From positions 1 through 17,315 of the forward strand of contig CAJUTL010000043.1 of the NCBI GenBank assembly GCA_910589395.1: a stretch of 17,315 nt of DNA, read 5' to 3'. Made by a program: the position numbers and the translations under genes. Positions 6,649 to 13,880 of this stretch are shown here, one piece after another (the first letter of the stretch is position 1; the number at the start of each line of letters is the position of its first letter). The notes beneath the pieces were generated by a model. That model was not told the origin of the DNA. It did not search any database and saw only the letters and a program-made list of their open reading frames with translations. This DNA comes from an uncultured Oscillospiraceae bacterium (GTDB taxonomy: Bacteria; Bacillota_A; Clostridia; Oscillospirales; Acutalibacteraceae).

Positions 6649-7995
6649 ATGAAAAAAGACAAAGGGTTGTTTACAAACAAGGCGCTGCTGGCCCTGATCA
6701 TTCCCCTGATCATTGAGAACGCCCTCTCTTTGGTCGTGGGTATGATCGATTCGATCATGGTATCCAGCGCGGGAGAGGCGGCGGTATCCGGCGTTTCCCT
6801 GATCGATACCGTGATGGTGCTGATCATCTATCTGTTTTCCGCTATGGCGGCGGGCGGCGCGGTAGTGGCAGGTCAGTACCTGGGCGGCGGCGACAAAACC
6901 AACGCGAAAAAGGCCGCCGGGGAGCTGGTTTGGATCAACGGGCTCATCTCCATAGCCGTAACTGTTCTGGTGTTTATTTTGTCCGGCTGGATCGTGGGCA
7001 ATCTCTTCGGAGACATTGCGGAAGATGTGGCGGCGTCCGCGGGGGATTACTTATTCTATACGGCCTTTTCCATTCCGGCCATCGCCCTGTTCAACGCCGG
7101 GACCTCTATTTTCCGCACAATGGGCGATACCAAAACCACTATGAAGGTCTCCCTGCTGATGAACCTTCTCAACTGCGCGGGCAATGCCCTTCTCATTTAC
7201 GGCTGTTCCATAGGGGTGGCCGGCGCGGCAATTTCCACACTGATAGCCCGGTGGGCGGCCGCCGTTCTCCTCATAGCGCTGCTGCTGAACCAAAAACGTG
7301 AATTGTCCATTGAGCGCTCCTTCCGCCACCACTTCAACTGGAGCTTGTTCCGCCAAATTGCCCGGGTAGGGATTCCCGGCGGTATTGAAAACGGGATTTT
7401 TCAGGTGGGAAAAATTGCTCTGGTAGGCCTGGCCGCCACCTTTGGCACCACAGCCATCACCGCCAACGCCGTTACCCAAACCCTGGCTTCCATTGAGGTG
7501 ATCCCCGGAGGCGCGGTGCAGCTGGCCATTGCCACGGTGATTTCCCGGTGCGTGGGAGCGGGCGAAATAGAACAGGCCAAATACTACAACCGCAGGCTGA
7601 TTCTGTTTACCGCGCTGGCTAATCTGGGGCTGGGTACCCTCATGTACCTGGGCCTGCCGCTGATCCTGGGGCTTTATACCCTCAGCGCGGAGACTGCGGC
7701 CCTCATCGGCTCCATGTTTTTGTGGCACACCATCGGCGCGGTCTCCCTTTGGCCCATGGCTTTTGTCCAGACAGCCGCTCTCCGGGCTGCCGGGGACGTG
7801 AAATACCCCATGCTGATGTCCATCGTTTCCATGTGGGTGTTCCGATTCGTCGGAGCCTACCTGCTGTGCTACGGCCTGAACCTGGGCGCCGTGGGCATAT
7901 GGATCTCTATGGCCATGCTGGATTGGGGATTCCGGGCCGTTGTCTATGCCCTGCGCTGGAAAAGCGGCAAATGGGAAAGTATGAAGGTTATATGA
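6649..7995 (+). CDS. MATE family efflux transporter
   Basis: This 448-residue integral membrane protein has twelve recognisable hydrophobic segments in two halves. They run from ALLALIIPLIIENALSLVVG at the N-terminus to VGIWISMAMLDWGFRAVVYA at the C-terminus, with the MATE-typical features D-IMVSSAGEAAVSGVSL in the first half and GIPGGIENGIFQVGK at the start of the second half. The family uses Na+ or H+ gradients to export drugs, dyes or metabolites; the substrate cannot be told here. The start follows GGGAGG by nine bases. The AKR gene begins 36 bases after its stop, so the two are probably co-transcribed. Its promoter was not located and may lie within or beyond the inserted MITE-like element. 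Confidence 0.93.
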   Translation: MKKDKGLFTNKALLALIIPLIIENALSLVVGMIDSIMVSSAGEAAVSGVSLIDTVMVLIIYLFSAMAAGGAVVAGQYLGGGDKTNAKKAAGELVWINGLISIAVTVLVFILSGWIVGNLFGDIAEDVAASAGDYLFYTAFSIPAIALFNAGTSIFRTMGDTKTTMKVSLLMNLLNCAGNALLIYGCSIGVAGAAISTLIARWAAAVLLIALLLNQKRELSIERSFRHHFNWSLFRQIARVGIPGGIENGIFQVGKIALVGLAATFGTTAITANAVTQTLASIEVIPGGAVQLAIATVISRCVGAGEIEQAKYYNRRLILFTALANLGLGTLMYLGLPLILGLYTLSAETAALIGSMFLWHTIGAVSLWPMAFVQTAALRAAGDVKYPMLMSIVSMWVFRFVGAYLLCYGLNLGAVGIWISMAMLDWGFRAVVYALRWKSGKWESMKVI

Positions 7996-8031
7996 GACAA
8001 ATCATAAAATTTTTTACAGGAGGTCAATTCT

Positions 8032-9036
8032 ATGGAAACACGGCTGATTCAAGACCTGGAGGTAAGCCCTATTGGCATGGGCTGCATGGGCTTTTCCCAC
8101 GGCTATGGAGCTGTGCCTGAGGAAAGCTGTTCCATTGAGGCCATTCGCAGGGCTCATGACTTTGGCTGCACCTTCTTCGACACCGCTGAAGCCTATGGCA
8201 GAGAGCAGTTCTGGCCCGGCCACAACGAGCAGCTGGTGGGAAAGGCGCTGGAGCCCTTCCGCAGCAGGGTAATGCTGGCCACAAAGCTGCATCTCCACCC
8301 GGAGGAGGTGGAGGGAGCCTCTGTTTACGACGCGGTTCGGCATCATTTGGAGGCTTCCATGAAAAATCTGCGCACGGATTACATGGATCTCTGCTATCTG
8401 CACCGGGTCAACGAAAACATTCCGGTAGAGGACGTGGCAGAAGCCATGGGAAGGCTGATCCAGGAGGGGCTGATCCGGGGCTGGGGGCTTTCGCAGGTTT
8501 CTGTGCTGACCTTGGATAAGGCCCACAGCGTTACGCCGGTAACTGCCGTACAGAACCTCTATAACATGCTGGAGCGGGACTGTGAGGAGGACATTTTCCC
8601 CTACTGCCTGAAAAACAACATCGGCGGGATCCCCTTCTCCCCCATTGCCAGCGGGTTTCTTTCCGGCAAGATCACTATAGACACGAAATTTGAAGAAAAA
8701 GACGATGTGCGCAAATGGGTTCCCCAGCTGCAAAAAGAAAACATCACCGCCAACCAGCCGATCCTTGGTATTCTCGAGCGGTACTCTGCTGAGAAAAGCG
8801 CCACCAACGCTCAAATTTCCCTGGCCTGGATGCTGCATAAATACCCCAACTGCGTGCCGATCCCCGGCTCTAAAAACCAGGAACGCATTTTGGAAAACCT
8901 GGGCGGCTGGAATGTGGAACTGACGGAGGAGGAATTCAGCGCCTTGGAAACCGCCCTTTCCGCCTGCCAGGTGTACGGCCACCGGGGCCATGTGGAAATG
9001 GAGGGGAACGGCTTCAGCAAGAATTGGCGGAAGTAG
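8032..9036 (+). CDS. Aldo/keto reductase
   Basis: A 334-residue cytoplasmic NAD(P)H-dependent oxidoreductase. The AKR catalytic tetrad is present: D50 and Y55 (FFDTAEAYG), K85 (MLATKLH) and H124 (LCYLHRVNE). The C-terminal cofactor-binding region IPGSKNQERILENL is also clear. The pattern is closest to the YghZ/AKR13-like groups that reduce aldehydes or ketones. The start is set by a perfect AGGAGG (8018-8023) eight bases upstream. It sits 36 bases behind the MATE gene with no promoter or terminator between, so it is the second gene of that unit. A joint reduce-and-export detoxification role is an inference. No terminator stem follows at once; the hairpin repeat at 9140-9234 may serve. Confidence 0.93.
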   Translation: METRLIQDLEVSPIGMGCMGFSHGYGAVPEESCSIEAIRRAHDFGCTFFDTAEAYGREQFWPGHNEQLVGKALEPFRSRVMLATKLHLHPEEVEGASVYDAVRHHLEASMKNLRTDYMDLCYLHRVNENIPVEDVAEAMGRLIQEGLIRGWGLSQVSVLTLDKAHSVTPVTAVQNLYNMLERDCEEDIFPYCLKNNIGGIPFSPIASGFLSGKITIDTKFEEKDDVRKWVPQLQKENITANQPILGILERYSAEKSATNAQISLAWMLHKYPNCVPIPGSKNQERILENLGGWNVELTEEEFSALETALSACQVYGHRGHVEMEGNGFSKNWRK

Positions 9037-9049
9037 TGAAAAGGCTGTG

Positions 9050-9084
9050 AAGAATGAGAAATGAGCAATTAGAAATTAGAAATT
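9050..9084. repeat. Degenerate 7-bp tandem repeat (AGAAATT type)
   Basis: Five consecutive heptads follow the AKR gene: AAGAATG, AGAAATG, AGCAATT, AGAAATT, AGAAATT. The 7-base phase is kept throughout although the units differ. This is microsatellite-like intergenic DNA. Confidence 0.65.
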
Positions 9085-9139
9085 TTAAGGGCTTAATTCG
9101 ATAAATTGGAATTTACCGGTTATCCATTCACCTCTCTCC

Positions 9140-9234
9140 TGTCATTCTGAACGAAGTGAAGAATCTCGCCCTTTTCCCTTCTATTCAGGAAATGAAAGAC
9201 AAGATTCTTCGTCACTTCGTTCCTCAGAATGACA
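9140..9234. repeat. Large inverted repeat of the TGTCATTCTGA...GAAGAATCT type
   Basis: The left arm 9140-9166 and right arm 9202-9234 are the same dispersed motif in opposite orientation. The right arm carries two extra triplets (GGA and CGA). RNA from either strand would form a ~27-bp stem. The motif resembles an intergenic hairpin repeat recalled from several unrelated bacterial phyla; no search was run. Confidence 0.75.
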
Positions 9235-9268
9235 GAGGGAACTGTGCGCTAAACTATAATTTAACATA

Positions 9269-9296
9269 TTAGTCGTTAGTTGTAAGATGTTAGAGA
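9269..9296. repeat. Degenerate 7-bp tandem repeat (TTAGTTG type)
   Basis: Four heptads in phase: TTAGTCG, TTAGTTG, TAAGATG, TTAGAGA. It lies between the two TGTCATTCTGA hairpin elements and has the same period as the repeats at 9050-9084 and 16758-16785. Confidence 0.5.
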
Positions 9297-9314
9297 AGAA
9301 CAAGGCCCCTGCTT

Positions 9315-9388
9315 TGTCATTCTGAGCCGCAGGCGAAGAATCTCGTCCTTGCTCCCTGAGTAAAAGGGGGAAGGGCGAGATTCTTTGC
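9315..9388. repeat. Second TGTCATTCTGA-type hairpin repeat
   Basis: TGTCATTCTGAGCCGCAGGC (9315-9334) leads into GAAGAATCTCG. This pairs with CGAGATTCTTTGC ending at 9388, with a further CTCCC/GGGGG-type inner stem. Only the inner part of the element is inverted here, so it may be a decayed or shortened copy of the element at 9140-9234. Confidence 0.65.
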
Positions 9389-9432
9389 TTTACTTTCTGC
9401 GAAAGGTCGAAATTCCTTTTCCTTAGAGATGA

Positions 9433-9458
9433 TAAAAAGGTAGGCTTACGCTTCTACC
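9433..9458 (-). terminator. Compact terminator overlapping the MerR stop codon
   Basis: On the minus strand GGTAG-AA-GC-GTAA-GC-CTACC is followed by TTTTTAT. The left arm includes the TAG stop codon (9454-9456), so the stem begins inside the gene. This is a short but credible intrinsic terminator. Confidence 0.6.
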
Positions 9459-10179
9459 CGCAGTGAGCTTGAATCGCTTCCCGGACAAACCGGGCTGTTC
9501 CTTTTCCTCCTGCCCGGTCGATATTTTCTGTAAACTCACCGCCAGCGGCGTACAGCTCTCCAAGTTTACATAACATATCATTTGAGCAGGTATAAAAGTG
9601 CTCCGTGATAAATCCTTGCAGCTGCTTTACCTGGGCCTGCGCTTCGGCTGAATCGGCGGGAAGCTTTCGAAGCTCTCCAAATTTCACAAACAGCTCCATC
9701 AGTTCTTCGCCGAGCTTCCGGCTTTCTTCCTCAGTGCGCCCCTTCTCTTTTTCTTCAAACTCCCGATACTGGGCGGTTTTTCCCCAGGCAGCTTTTGCCT
9801 GAGCGGCGTACTCATCTAACTTTCCTGTATCAAAGGCGGTAAAATCCATGTAATTCACTCCTACTAATTTGATTCCACGGGCAAAGGCAAGCAGGTTTTC
9901 CAAATGCTCTTTCTTCAGCTCTAACAGGGAGATCTGCTGCTCCAGCGCCTTGTTTCGGTCGAAATCCGGGCTTTCCAGAATGGCCTTGATCTCCTTTAAG
10001 GGAAATTCCAGCTCACGAAACAATAAGATCTGCTGCAGCCGCTCCAGGGAAGCAGTATCGTACAGGCGATAGCCCGCCTCTGTGACCTTTGCGGGCTTCA
10101 AAAGCCCAATGGCGTCGTAATGGTGCAGCGCGCGTACACTGACGCCGGTAAGCAGGCTTACTTCCTTTACTGTTTTCAT
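9454..10179 (-). CDS. MerR family regulator with TipAS antibiotic-recognition-type domain
   Basis: The reading frame is open upstream to 10335, but the start is placed at the ATG at 10179. MKTVKEVSLLTGVSVRALHH is a canonical MerR N-terminus, AAAGGAG lies about ten bases upstream, and the promoter overlaps the extra codons. The protein is 241 residues: winged helix ~1-70 (HYDAIGLLKPAKVTEAGYRL), a coiled coil ~75-107, then a TipAS-like ligand domain (AWGKTAQYREFEEKEKGRTE, HFYTCSNDMLCKLGELYAAG, FVREAIQAH). Family members such as TipA sense thiopeptides or other bulky hydrophobic drugs and activate their own promoters by untwisting DNA. It lies downstream of the ABC operon but is separated from it by a terminator and its own promoter. 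Confidence 0.9.
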   Translation of the reverse strand: MKTVKEVSLLTGVSVRALHHYDAIGLLKPAKVTEAGYRLYDTASLERLQQILLFRELEFPLKEIKAILESPDFDRNKALEQQISLLELKKEHLENLLAFARGIKLVGVNYMDFTAFDTGKLDEYAAQAKAAWGKTAQYREFEEKEKGRTEEESRKLGEELMELFVKFGELRKLPADSAEAQAQVKQLQGFITEHFYTCSNDMLCKLGELYAAGGEFTENIDRAGGKGTARFVREAIQAHCG

Positions 10180-10229
10180 GCACAGTTCTCTCCTTTGCGG
10201 AAGCTTTTCTCCGCCCGTGGTGTAAGCAC

Positions 10230-10260
10230 AGTATACGCTATAACGCAGCGTCAGAGTCAA
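10230..10260 (-). promoter_or_regulatory. MerR-type promoter with 19-bp spacer
   Basis: On the minus strand TTGACT (10255-10260) and TATACT (10230-10235) are separated by 19 bases instead of 17, the hallmark of MerR-activated promoters. The spacer contains the inverted pair ACGCT/AGCGT. Transcription would start near 10224, 45 bases before the MerR ATG. The layout indicates autoregulation. Confidence 0.8.
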
Positions 10261-10290
10261 GGGGAATCTGAAAAAAATTTTGCACAAACA

Positions 10291-10347
10291 AAAAGCATCT
10301 GCCTTTTTGGAAGAAGCCCCGCTATCGGGATCCAAGAAAGGCAGATG
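10291..10347 (-). terminator. Terminator of the sugar ABC operon
   Basis: CATCTGCCTTT on one arm (10332-10347, minus strand) pairs with AAGGCAGATG on the other (10296-10310). A TTGG/CCAA extension carries one bulge, and CTTTTTG follows. It lies 24 bases beyond the stop of the last permease gene, ending the operon before the MerR promoter. T-rich sequence on the other side suggests it may work both ways. Confidence 0.75.
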
Positions 10348-10371
10348 TTTTCTGGTTTTTATACTAAAGCT

Positions 10372-11223
10372 CTATCCCTTTACAGCCCCGGAAGCCACTC
10401 CTTTTATGATGTGCTTCTGGCAGAAAATGTAAACAACGATAATCGGCACGATGCTGAACATGATCACCGCCATGGTGGCGCCCAGATCCACCGTGCCATA
10501 GCTGCCCTTCAGGTACTGCACGTGAATGGGAATGGTCATATATTTGGTGCGGTCCAAAACCAGGTAGGGAAGCAGGTAATCGTTCCACACCCACATGGTC
10601 TGCAAAATACCCACGGAGATCAAGGTGGGCTTCAGCATGGGCAGCACCACGCCGAAATACGTGCGCAACGGGCCGCAGCCGTCAATGGCCGCCGCTTCCT
10701 CGATCTCCAGCGGCAGGCCCTTGACAAACCCGGTAAACATGAAGATGGCAAGTCCGGCCCCAAAGCCCAGATACACGATGGGAATGGTGTACGGGGTGTT
10801 CAGCTTGAGCTGGTCGGCCGTGAAAGTCAGGGTAAACATGACCATCTGGAACGGCACGATCATGGAAAACAGGCACAGATAGTAAAAAATCTTACAGAAC
10901 AGACTGTTCACACGGGAAATATACCATGCCGTCATGGACGTGCAAAGCAGGATAAGCCCTACGGAAAGCACGGTGATGATAAAGCTGTACCCCAGAGAAT
11001 TGAAGAAGGGGTAGTTGCCAAAGGTCACACCCTTGGCATAGTTGTCAAACCCCACGAAGCTTTCGCTGTTGGGCAGCGCAAAAGGCTCCAGATTTACAAA
11101 AGCGTTGGACTTGAAGGAGTTTATGACCACCTCAACGATGGGCAGTATCCACACAATGCTAAGCAGCCCAAAAACAACAGTCAAGATCCAGCTTGCCTTG
11201 GAAAAGCTTTTCTCTTTCATCAC
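10372..11223 (-). CDS. Carbohydrate ABC transporter permease, CUT1 MalG-type
   Basis: A 283-residue membrane protein with six hydrophobic segments and the ABC permease coupling loop EEAAAIDG (about residues 175-182), followed by VVLPMLKPT. It is the MalG-like half of a CUT1 importer (oligosaccharide or glycerol-phosphate type). Translation can begin at GTG (11221-11223) or ATG (11218-11220), both served by AGGAGG at 11231-11236. Either choice overlaps the stop of the preceding permease (GTGA or TGATG), which indicates translational coupling. It is the last gene of the operon, and a terminator follows at 10291-10347. No ATPase gene is adjacent. Confidence 0.93.
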   Translation of the reverse strand: MMKEKSFSKASWILTVVFGLLSIVWILPIVEVVINSFKSNAFVNLEPFALPNSESFVGFDNYAKGVTFGNYPFFNSLGYSFIITVLSVGLILLCTSMTAWYISRVNSLFCKIFYYLCLFSMIVPFQMVMFTLTFTADQLKLNTPYTIPIVYLGFGAGLAIFMFTGFVKGLPLEIEEAAAIDGCGPLRTYFGVVLPMLKPTLISVGILQTMWVWNDYLLPYLVLDRTKYMTIPIHVQYLKGSYGTVDLGATMAVIMFSIVPIIVVYIFCQKHIIKGVASGAVKG

Positions 11224-12143
11224 TGCTGCACCTCCTTGCTGCGGGTCGCGGTAAGCTGTGCAATGGCCAGCACTGCCACAAGCAGGAAGAAAATGACAGC
11301 TTTCGCTTGTGCAACGCCGTGCCAGTTCACATTAATGTTATAAGTGTTGTAAATGTTCAGCGCCAGCATTTCCGTCGCCTTGATCTTGCCGCCCTCCACC
11401 ATGATGGTGGGGTCTCCGGCAGTCAGGGCAAGGTTCTGGTCGAACAGCTTAAAGCCGTTGGTCAGCGTCAGGAAAGTGCAGATGGTGATAGAGGGCATCA
11501 TGTTGGGAATGGTGACCCGGAACAGGGTCTGGAGCCCGTTAGCGCCGTCTATCTTCGCCGCTTCCATCATATCCTCCGGCACAGCCTGGAACCCCGCGAT
11601 ATAGATGATCATCAGGTATCCGATCTGCTGCCAGGCAACCAGAATGATCAAGCCCCAGAAGCCATAGGTAGAATTTGCAGTGAGATAGGTATTGTACTGC
11701 TTCAGGATGCCGTCGAAGATCATGCTCCAAATATAGCCCAGCACCACGCCGCCGATCAGGTTGGGCATAAAAAACACGGTGCGGTACAGGTTCGCGCCCC
11801 GCATTTTCTGGGTCAGTGCAAAGGCGATGAAGAAAGCAATCAAATTTGTCAGAATGATGGATACCACCGCAAAGGCAGCGGTATTCCAGAACGCATGGAT
11901 AAAGCTGGCATCGCTCAGCGCTTTGGTATAATTGCTGATGCCCTGCCATGTGGCGTCCCTCGGGGTGTTGAACTTGCAGAAGGACAGATAAATGCCCTGA
12001 ATAAAGGGCCATACAAAGCCGATACAGAACGCCACAAAGGTGGGCAAAATGAATAACCAGCACCAACGCTGGATCGGGCGGCGGATCAGCTGGCTGGTCA
12101 CAGCGGAATTGCACGGTGCTTTTGACTTCACTTTTTTACTCAA
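11220..12143 (-). CDS. Sugar ABC transporter permease, CUT1 MalF-type
   Basis: A 307-residue membrane protein with six hydrophobic segments and the coupling motif MEAAKIDG (about residues 193-200) followed by VTIPNMMPS. It pairs with the MalG-type permease to form the translocation pore. The start is TTG at 12143: AGGAGGG sits seven bases upstream (12151-12157) and no ATG fits as well. The first residues are basic (SKKVKSK), as usual for the cytoplasmic N-terminus of this family. A 134-base spacer with two hairpins separates it from the binding-protein gene. The unusual start codon could lower its output relative to the binding protein. Confidence 0.92.
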   Translation of the reverse strand: MSKKVKSKAPCNSAVTSQLIRRPIQRWCWLFILPTFVAFCIGFVWPFIQGIYLSFCKFNTPRDATWQGISNYTKALSDASFIHAFWNTAAFAVVSIILTNLIAFFIAFALTQKMRGANLYRTVFFMPNLIGGVVLGYIWSMIFDGILKQYNTYLTANSTYGFWGLIILVAWQQIGYLMIIYIAGFQAVPEDMMEAAKIDGANGLQTLFRVTIPNMMPSITICTFLTLTNGFKLFDQNLALTAGDPTIMVEGGKIKATEMLALNIYNTYNINVNWHGVAQAKAVIFFLLVAVLAIAQLTATRSKEVQQ

Positions 12144-12160
12144 AAGAAGTCCCTCCTCTT

Positions 12161-12195
12161 AAAAGTTTCGCAGGTAAAGCAAAGAAGAAACTTTT
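12161..12195 (-). promoter_or_regulatory. Leader hairpin next to the permease ribosome site
   Basis: GAAACTTTT (12187-12195) and AAAAGTTTC (12161-12169) form a 9-bp stem with a 17-base loop. On the message it ends four bases before the AGGAGGG of the TTG-started permease. It may affect ribosome access. Confidence 0.4.
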
Positions 12196-12201
12196 TATAG
12201 A

Positions 12202-12234
12202 GGAAAGGGGTTGGGCATCGCCCAGCCCCTTTCC
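12202..12234 (-). terminator. Intercistronic stem-loop after the binding-protein gene
   Basis: Arms 12202-12216 and 12220-12234 form a 15-bp GC-rich stem with one mismatch and a 3-base loop, just past the binding-protein stop codon. It has no clean T tract on the minus strand (TCTATAAAAAG follows). It is more likely a partial terminator or 3'-protecting hairpin that raises binding-protein mRNA over permease mRNA, as between malE and malF. Confidence 0.6.
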
Positions 12235-12277
12235 GAAACTGTCAAATCGTGCTGTTTTCAGAGCACAGTAGCTAAAA

Positions 12278-13633
12278 TCAGCCGCCGTTCTGGATCTTAT
12301 ACTCGTTTGCCCAGCCGTCAACGAAAGCAGTCTTCACTGCGTCCCAGTTGGCGTCGGTCTGATCGGCGGAGTATGCAGCCAGTGCGGAAACAACGGAAGC
12401 TCTCCAGCTGTCCACATTGGGGGTGTAGTTAAAATCCCAGGTCACAACATAGTCGCCGTTGGCAATATGGTCGTCAGCATTCTTAAAGAACACATTCTCA
12501 GGCTGCTTGGCGCTCTTGAAAGGGCAGGGACCAAACTGCTCTGCCATCATCGTGGTGCCGGCTTCGGAGGTGACAACCCACTTCATAAAGTCCATGGTAG
12601 CCTTCTGATCCTCTTCAGAAGCCTTGGAGTTCACAGCCCAGCGCTGCTCGGTGCCGCAGCACAGGCCTGCCTTTTCCTCGCCGTCAACGCCGCAGTAGAT
12701 CGGGATCATTTCCAGATTGGCAGGGTCCATGCCGTACTGTTCGCCGGTAATATTGGCGTACTCCCATGTGCCCTGCTGCCAGAACACAGCCTTGCCGGTG
12801 CCGAACTCAGCCTGGCTCATATCGCCAGTGGCGGAAGTCAGGGAGGTAGGCTCAGCAGAGGAATTGTTGATATACAGATCCCAAATGTTCCTGTAGTTGT
12901 CCAGATAAGCGCCGGTAATGGTAGCGGGCTGGGAAGTCACGTTATCATCGCGGAATTCATAGAACAGGGGCATATTAGCCAGATGGCCAGAGAATCTCCA
13001 GGAAGAGGAGGAATCCAGACCTGCGGAAGCGAAAGCGTCAAAGCCCAGGTCGGCAGCCCTGCCGTGGATATCCTCAGCAACAGCCTTCAGGGAAGCAAAA
13101 TCCTTGATTTCGTCAATGGAATGGCCGGCCTGCTCCAGCAGAGCCTTGTTGACGATGATGCCGAAGGCCTCGTAGCAGAAGCCGATGGACTTCACAGCAC
13201 CGTCGGCAACCAGATTAAATTCCTCGGTGCTCATCTCGTTCAGGATATCGGTGCCGGTGAGGTCCAGGCAGTAGTCGCCCCAGTTGATCAGGTCCTGCTC
13301 ATTGCCGCAGTGGAACATGGTGGGCGGAGCGGACTTTGCCATTTCGGCGGTCAGGGTGTCGCCATAGGTGCCGGAAGCGGCGGTAACGACCTTGACTTCC
13401 ACGCCGGTCTCGTCAGTATACTGCTTTGCCAGCGTCTGCCATGCCTCGTCAGCTTCAGGCTTGGCGTTCAGATAGTACACCTTGCCGGTAGCGCCGGTGT
13501 TAGGGGTGCTGTTGTTCCCGTCAGTGCTCGCGGTGGAATTCGGTGTACTGGAGCTGTTAGAACCGTTACCACAGCCCGCAAACACGCCGACTGCCATCAG
13601 GCAGGCCAACAGAATTGCGATGATTCTTTTCAT
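12278..13633 (-). CDS. Extracellular solute-binding lipoprotein of a CUT1 sugar ABC transporter
   Basis: The start is the ATG at 13633, with GGAGGT (13642-13647) eight bases upstream. An 11-codon upstream extension would place this ribosome site inside the gene and is rejected. The 451-residue product has a lipoprotein signal (MKRIIAILLACLMAVGVFAG, then C21 as the lipidated cysteine). A Ser/Asn/Thr-rich linker follows (about residues 23-50). The rest is a family 1 solute-binding fold (YYLNAKPEADEAWQTLAKQY, GKAVFWQQGTWEYANI, FMKWVVTSEAG). It would capture a sugar outside the membrane and hand it to the two permeases. The sugar is unknown. It is the first gene of the operon and has a long structured leader. 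Confidence 0.94.
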   Translation of the reverse strand: MKRIIAILLACLMAVGVFAGCGNGSNSSSTPNSTASTDGNNSTPNTGATGKVYYLNAKPEADEAWQTLAKQYTDETGVEVKVVTAASGTYGDTLTAEMAKSAPPTMFHCGNEQDLINWGDYCLDLTGTDILNEMSTEEFNLVADGAVKSIGFCYEAFGIIVNKALLEQAGHSIDEIKDFASLKAVAEDIHGRAADLGFDAFASAGLDSSSSWRFSGHLANMPLFYEFRDDNVTSQPATITGAYLDNYRNIWDLYINNSSAEPTSLTSATGDMSQAEFGTGKAVFWQQGTWEYANITGEQYGMDPANLEMIPIYCGVDGEEKAGLCCGTEQRWAVNSKASEEDQKATMDFMKWVVTSEAGTTMMAEQFGPCPFKSAKQPENVFFKNADDHIANGDYVVTWDFNYTPNVDSWRASVVSALAAYSADQTDANWDAVKTAFVDGWANEYKIQNGG

Positions 13634-13739
13634 GTTTTCGTACCTCCATATTGAGATTTGCCACAAAGGCGGCTTTTATAGCAGGGACAGTGTCACGCCC
13701 AGTTCTGCGGGAACCGGCCCACGGTGCCCGAACCAGCAA

Positions 13740-13774
13740 TCCATGAAGCTTCTCCGCAGGAGAAGCTTCATGGA
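13740..13774 (-). promoter_or_regulatory. Perfect 16-bp hairpin in the ABC operon leader
   Basis: Arms 13740-13755 and 13759-13774 pair perfectly with a 3-base loop, about 70-105 bases after the predicted transcription start. No U tract follows, so it is not a plain terminator. It could stabilise the message or be part of a cis-regulatory RNA. Downstream, CCGGTTC-CCGCA-GAACTGG forms a second small hairpin. It also resembles the mini-hairpins at the left edge of the window. Confidence 0.6.
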
Positions 13775-13851
13775 AAGAAAGCCGGGCCCGGTTTTCCGCC
13801 GAAGCCGCTGCTCACTCGCACCGAACGTAGGCATTTTCCCTTTCTGAACAC

Positions 13852-13880
13852 ATTATAGTACACTTTGCCGAATTTTTCAA
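13852..13880 (-). promoter_or_regulatory. Promoter of the sugar ABC operon
   Basis: On the minus strand TTGAAA (13875-13880), a 17-base spacer and TATAAT (13852-13857) form a strong sigma-A promoter. Transcription would start near 13845, giving a ~212-nt leader before the binding-protein ATG. A GCCGAA motif lies in the spacer. Confidence 0.8.

Noticed and set aside
7051..7728. 225-codon minus-strand frame
   Set aside because: It is antisense to the MATE gene, and its Gly/Gln/His-rich composition is typical of a shadow frame.
8014..8991. 325-codon minus-strand frame
   Set aside because: It is antisense to the aldo/keto reductase, which has the full catalytic tetrad and a perfect ribosome site.
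9140..9388. CRISPR array
   Set aside because: The repeats are inverted and irregularly spaced, with no regular spacers and no cas genes nearby.
10120..11343. 407-codon plus-strand frame
   Set aside because: It lies entirely opposite the MerR and permease genes, its translation is His/Gln/Gly-rich with no family signature, and it has no ribosome site.
12467..13654. 395-codon plus-strand frame
   Set aside because: It mirrors the solute-binding protein gene, which has a lipobox, ribosome site and promoter; the mirror frame has none.
13667..13845. Known riboswitch in the ABC operon leader
   Set aside because: Structured stems are present, but no sequence core of a known class (TPP, SAM, purine, glycine, c-di-GMP) was recognised.
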